Source of the DNA: JAVVSR01 sp964604875
Lineage (GTDB): Bacteria; Bacillota; Clostridia; Christensenellales; CAG-917
Assembly (NCBI GenBank): GCA_964604875.1
Contig: CAZSAC010000006.1
Location: forward strand, 1 to 49,365
Direction of reading: 5' to 3'
DNA: 49,365 bases
Shown piece by piece: positions 47,619 through 49,365 of the stretch (its first letter is position 1; each line of letters starts with the position of its first letter). The notes under the pieces are model-generated. The model had not been told where the DNA came from. It saw only the letters and a program-made list of their open reading frames with translations, and ran no database searches. The position numbers and the translations under genes are program-made.

Positions 47619-48815
47619 TTATTTGTAGAGCTTTGCCAAACCGCCCTCGCCTGTTTCTCTATAAATCCTTGACAAATCTTTGCCCGTTTGAAACATAGTT
47701 TCAACCACCATATCAAAGGATATTTTGTGAATGTACGTCAAAAAGTTGGCAAGACTTAGCGCGTTAATAGCCCTCATAGCGGCAACGGCGTTTCTTTCAA
47801 TACAGGGAATTTGAACCAATCCCTTAACGGGGTCGCAAGTCAACCCCAAGTGATGCTCCATCGCAACCTCCGCGGCGTATTCAATCTGCTCAAGCTCCAT
47901 ATCAAATAGCTCCGCCAACGCCGCAGATGCCATACTGCAGGCGGTGCCGATTTCCGCTTGACAACCGCATTGCGCGCCTGATATTGACGCGTTTTGCTTT
48001 ACAACGTTTCCGACAACGCCAGCCGTTGCCAACGCTCGAATTATTTGTCCGTCGGAAAAGGCGTGTCTGTCTTGCATATATTTCAGCACGGACGGCAAAA
48101 CCCCGCACGAACCGCAAGTGGGCGCCGTGACAATAGTCCCTCCGCAAGCATTTTCTTCACTGCAAGCGTACGCGTACGCGCAAACCATTCTGTTTTCTCT
48201 GGTCTCGGGTGATTCATCAATGTGTTTTTGTCGGAATAAAAATCTGGCTTTTCGTTGGATATTTAAGCCCCCTGGAAGCGTACCCTCTGTGCTTAAGCCG
48301 TTGGAAATACACTCCTTCATCTGCGTCCACACCGTCATAAGATAATCCCAAATTTCCACGCCCTCAGCCTCTTGCACATAATCGGGAATGCGGATTCGCT
48401 TTTTCTGACAATAGGCGGAGATTTCTGAAAAGTTTTTCTCGTGATAAATTTCCGGCGCTTCCAAGTTTTTTCTGCCTAAAACTTCGATAGCCCCGCCACC
48501 GATACTAAGGACACGCCAATAATTGATGACGTTTTCTCCGTCATAGGCGTACATATCCATAGTGTTTTCGTGAGGGAGCGCAATACTTTCGTCTAAATTA
48601 AAAACAATTTGGACAGGTTTTTTTAAGGTTTCTTCTATGATTATATCAGTGCCGTGACCTTTCCCCGTATGCGCAAGCGAACCGAATAATTCCACCTTAT
48701 AAGAAGTTGCGGAATCGGTTTCTTGCATAAATAATTTACAGGCAAGTTCAGGCGCCATTGTATGCGAACTTGACGGCCCTCTGCCGATTTTATACAATAA
48801 ACGTAATGTTTTCAT
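47619..48815 (-). CDS. sdaA: L-serine dehydratase (iron-sulfur type), single chain
   Basis: The enzyme deaminates L-serine to pyruvate and ammonia using a [4Fe-4S] cluster. The 398-residue chain fuses a beta-type N-terminal half (KIGRGPSSSHTMAP, SLAHTGKGHGTD) and an alpha-type C-terminal half. The latter has GGTIVTAPTCGSCGVLPSVL, CGCQAEIGTACSMASAAL and LTCDPVKGLVQIPCIERNA, with the cysteine ligands in APTCGS, GCQA and LTCDP. At about 400 residues it belongs to the shorter single-chain type. The ATG follows the yerC stop by a few bases without a clear ribosome-binding site. Confidence 0.94.
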   Translation of the reverse strand: MKTLRLLYKIGRGPSSSHTMAPELACKLFMQETDSATSYKVELFGSLAHTGKGHGTDIIIEETLKKPVQIVFNLDESIALPHENTMDMYAYDGENVINYWRVLSIGGGAIEVLGRKNLEAPEIYHEKNFSEISAYCQKKRIRIPDYVQEAEGVEIWDYLMTVWTQMKECISNGLSTEGTLPGGLNIQRKARFLFRQKHIDESPETRENRMVCAYAYACSEENACGGTIVTAPTCGSCGVLPSVLKYMQDRHAFSDGQIIRALATAGVVGNVVKQNASISGAQCGCQAEIGTACSMASAALAELFDMELEQIEYAAEVAMEHHLGLTCDPVKGLVQIPCIERNAVAAMRAINALSLANFLTYIHKISFDMVVETMFQTGKDLSRIYRETGEGGLAKLYK

Positions 48816-48819
48816 TTTT

Positions 48820-49110
48820 TTATTTGTTTGTGTTTTTTAAAAATTTATTATATCCACCGCTGCCATACTGAACACAGCGGGAAACACGGCTCAAAGTCGC
48901 CGAGGAAATATCAGTTTGCTCTATAACCTGATTATATGTATTACCGTCTAACAAAAGCTTTGCGGCAGTCAATCGTTGCGCCATTTGTTCCACCTCTTTA
49001 AAGGTGCATAGGTCTTGAAACAATATTTTGCAATCCTCGCCGGATTTAAGCTCCGCAATGGTGTCATAAAGAAATTTATACATATCATCTGTGATTTTAT
49101 CCGATAACAT
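48820..49110 (-). CDS. yerC: YerC/YecD-family TrpR-like regulator
   Basis: A 96-residue helical DNA-binding protein of the TrpR superfamily. It has the TrpR-like core FQDLCTFKEVEQMAQRLTAAKLLLDG followed in the next helices by TYNQVIEQTDISSATLSRVSRCVQYG, the recognition helix region (S-S-A-T-L-S-R-V-S-R). It is expected to be cytoplasmic and dimeric. The ligand is unknown. It is upstream of the serine dehydratase by position, which it might regulate. AAGGTGG precedes the ATG. Confidence 0.93.
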   Translation of the reverse strand: MLSDKITDDMYKFLYDTIAELKSGEDCKILFQDLCTFKEVEQMAQRLTAAKLLLDGNTYNQVIEQTDISSATLSRVSRCVQYGSGGYNKFLKNTNK

Positions 49111-49138
49111 AAAGCCACCTTCTTCGTGTACTGATTAC

Positions 49139-49167
49139 ATTCTACTTTTATAAACTAAAGTTGTAAA
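49139..49167 (-). promoter_or_regulatory. Promoter of yerC-sdaA
   Basis: On the minus strand TTTACA (49167-49162), 17 bases, and TAGAAT (49144-49139), about 28 bases upstream of the yerC ATG. The ~95 further bases up to the tRNA terminator are A/T-rich with no other feature I can support. Confidence 0.65.
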
Positions 49168-49280
49168 GTGTTTTCATTCACTATGCCAAAAAGTATTACA
49201 TCTTACGTGTTTGGTTTAGTATTTTTACAATTAGTTTTATTTTATAAATCATTATTATATGTATTGATCAATGAAAAATA

Positions 49281-49311
49281 AAAAAAAGCCACACTGTTAT
49301 GCGGCTTTTTT
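49281..49311. terminator. Terminator after tRNA-Gly
   Basis: The arms AAAAAAAGCC and GGCTTTTTTT flank a short interior with one A-C mismatch and a CA/TG pair. It starts directly after the tRNA 3' end and works on the minus strand; it is roughly symmetric. Confidence 0.85.
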
Positions 49312-49365
49312 TGGAGCGGGAGACGGGATTCGGACCCGCGACTTCCACCTTGGCAAGGTGGCATT
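49312..49365 (-). tRNA. tRNA-Gly (GCC), 3' portion
   Basis: The minus strand reads a CCACC-TTGCCAA-GGTGG anticodon arm with anticodon GCC, a T-arm GCGGG-TCCGAAT-CCCGT, and the acceptor 3' strand CTCCCGC. A T discriminator and an encoded CCA end the gene. The U73 discriminator fits glycine tRNA. The 5' acceptor strand and D-arm lie beyond the right edge. Confidence 0.95.

Noticed and set aside
1..49365. CRISPR array, insertion sequence, prophage or anti-phage island
   Set aside because: No direct-repeat arrays, transposase, integrase, phage structural or defence genes were seen; gene content is core chromosome throughout.

Overview
The window reads as chromosome of a low-to-moderate GC Gram-positive bacterium of class Clostridia. 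Evidence for this is the gene order (relics of the Bacillus/Clostridium ylm and yqf clusters), the large single-chain FGAM synthase, an NfnAB-type ferredoxin:NADP+ oxidoreductase pair, pyruvate phosphate dikinase, and several sporulation-type genes (yqfC, yqfD, a pdaB-like deacetylase, a possible YhcN/YlaJ-type protein). I cannot name family or genus. Nearly everything is on the minus strand; only rqcH, a WYL-type regulator, a Sel1-repeat protein and one membrane protein are on the plus strand. No gene-free stretch exceeds 300 bases, and I see no insertion sequence, prophage, CRISPR array or clear island: this is ordinary core chromosome.

Layout. 1-1.5 kb: 5' end of clpP behind trigger factor. 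1.6-3.4 kb: rqcH (plus strand). 3.4-6.6 kb: a compressed ylm-type cluster, yggS-sepF-lspA-rluD plus a small membrane protein. 6.6-8.1 kb: a double-OB SSB-like protein and a PdaB-like deacetylase. 8.2-18.9 kb: purine operon purE-purM-purN-purH-purD-purL, with ygiQ coupled to its end. 19.0-22.4 kb: a cobalamin-binding-type radical SAM protein divergent from a WYL regulator and a Sel1-repeat protein. 22.5-29.1 kb: tsaE-tsaB-rimI-hydrolase-murF-ddl (t6A modification, ribosomal protein acetylation, peptidoglycan precursors), followed by icd and a LURP-one-like protein. 29.1-31.8 kb: an FMN riboswitch with ribU, a secreted small protein, rsfS and a nadD-yqeK fusion. 31.9-34.9 kb: a plus-strand membrane gene that interrupts the usual obg-yhbY-nadD neighbourhood, then yhbY, obg and a HAD phosphatase. 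35.0-37.9 kb: nth-nfnA-nfnB. 38.0-42.3 kb: two membrane proteins and ppdK. 42.4-47.5 kb: compressed yqf cluster yqfC-yqfD-pgpH-ybeY-era-yqzL-recO, including a 40-residue yqzL. 47.6-49.4 kb: L-serine dehydratase, a YerC/TrpR-like regulator and a partial tRNA-Gly(GCC).

The most interesting pattern is in the 5' ends. Several transcription units (yggS, the DUF4080 radical SAM gene, tsaE, nadD-yqeK, and nearly so nth) have a good sigma-A type -10 hexamer only 6-10 bases before the ATG and no Shine-Dalgarno sequence, so their mRNAs are predicted to be leaderless or almost so. Their neighbours carry ordinary GGAGG-type sites, so two modes of initiation seem to coexist. Other points worth a look: an alpha/beta hydrolase whose conserved N-terminus continues upstream of any AUG/GUG/UUG codon, an intrinsic terminator between purE and purM, a SepF without its N-terminal membrane helix, a short PgpH lacking the extracellular domain, and a MurF carrying a five-helix membrane domain. 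I found no clear new multi-gene system.
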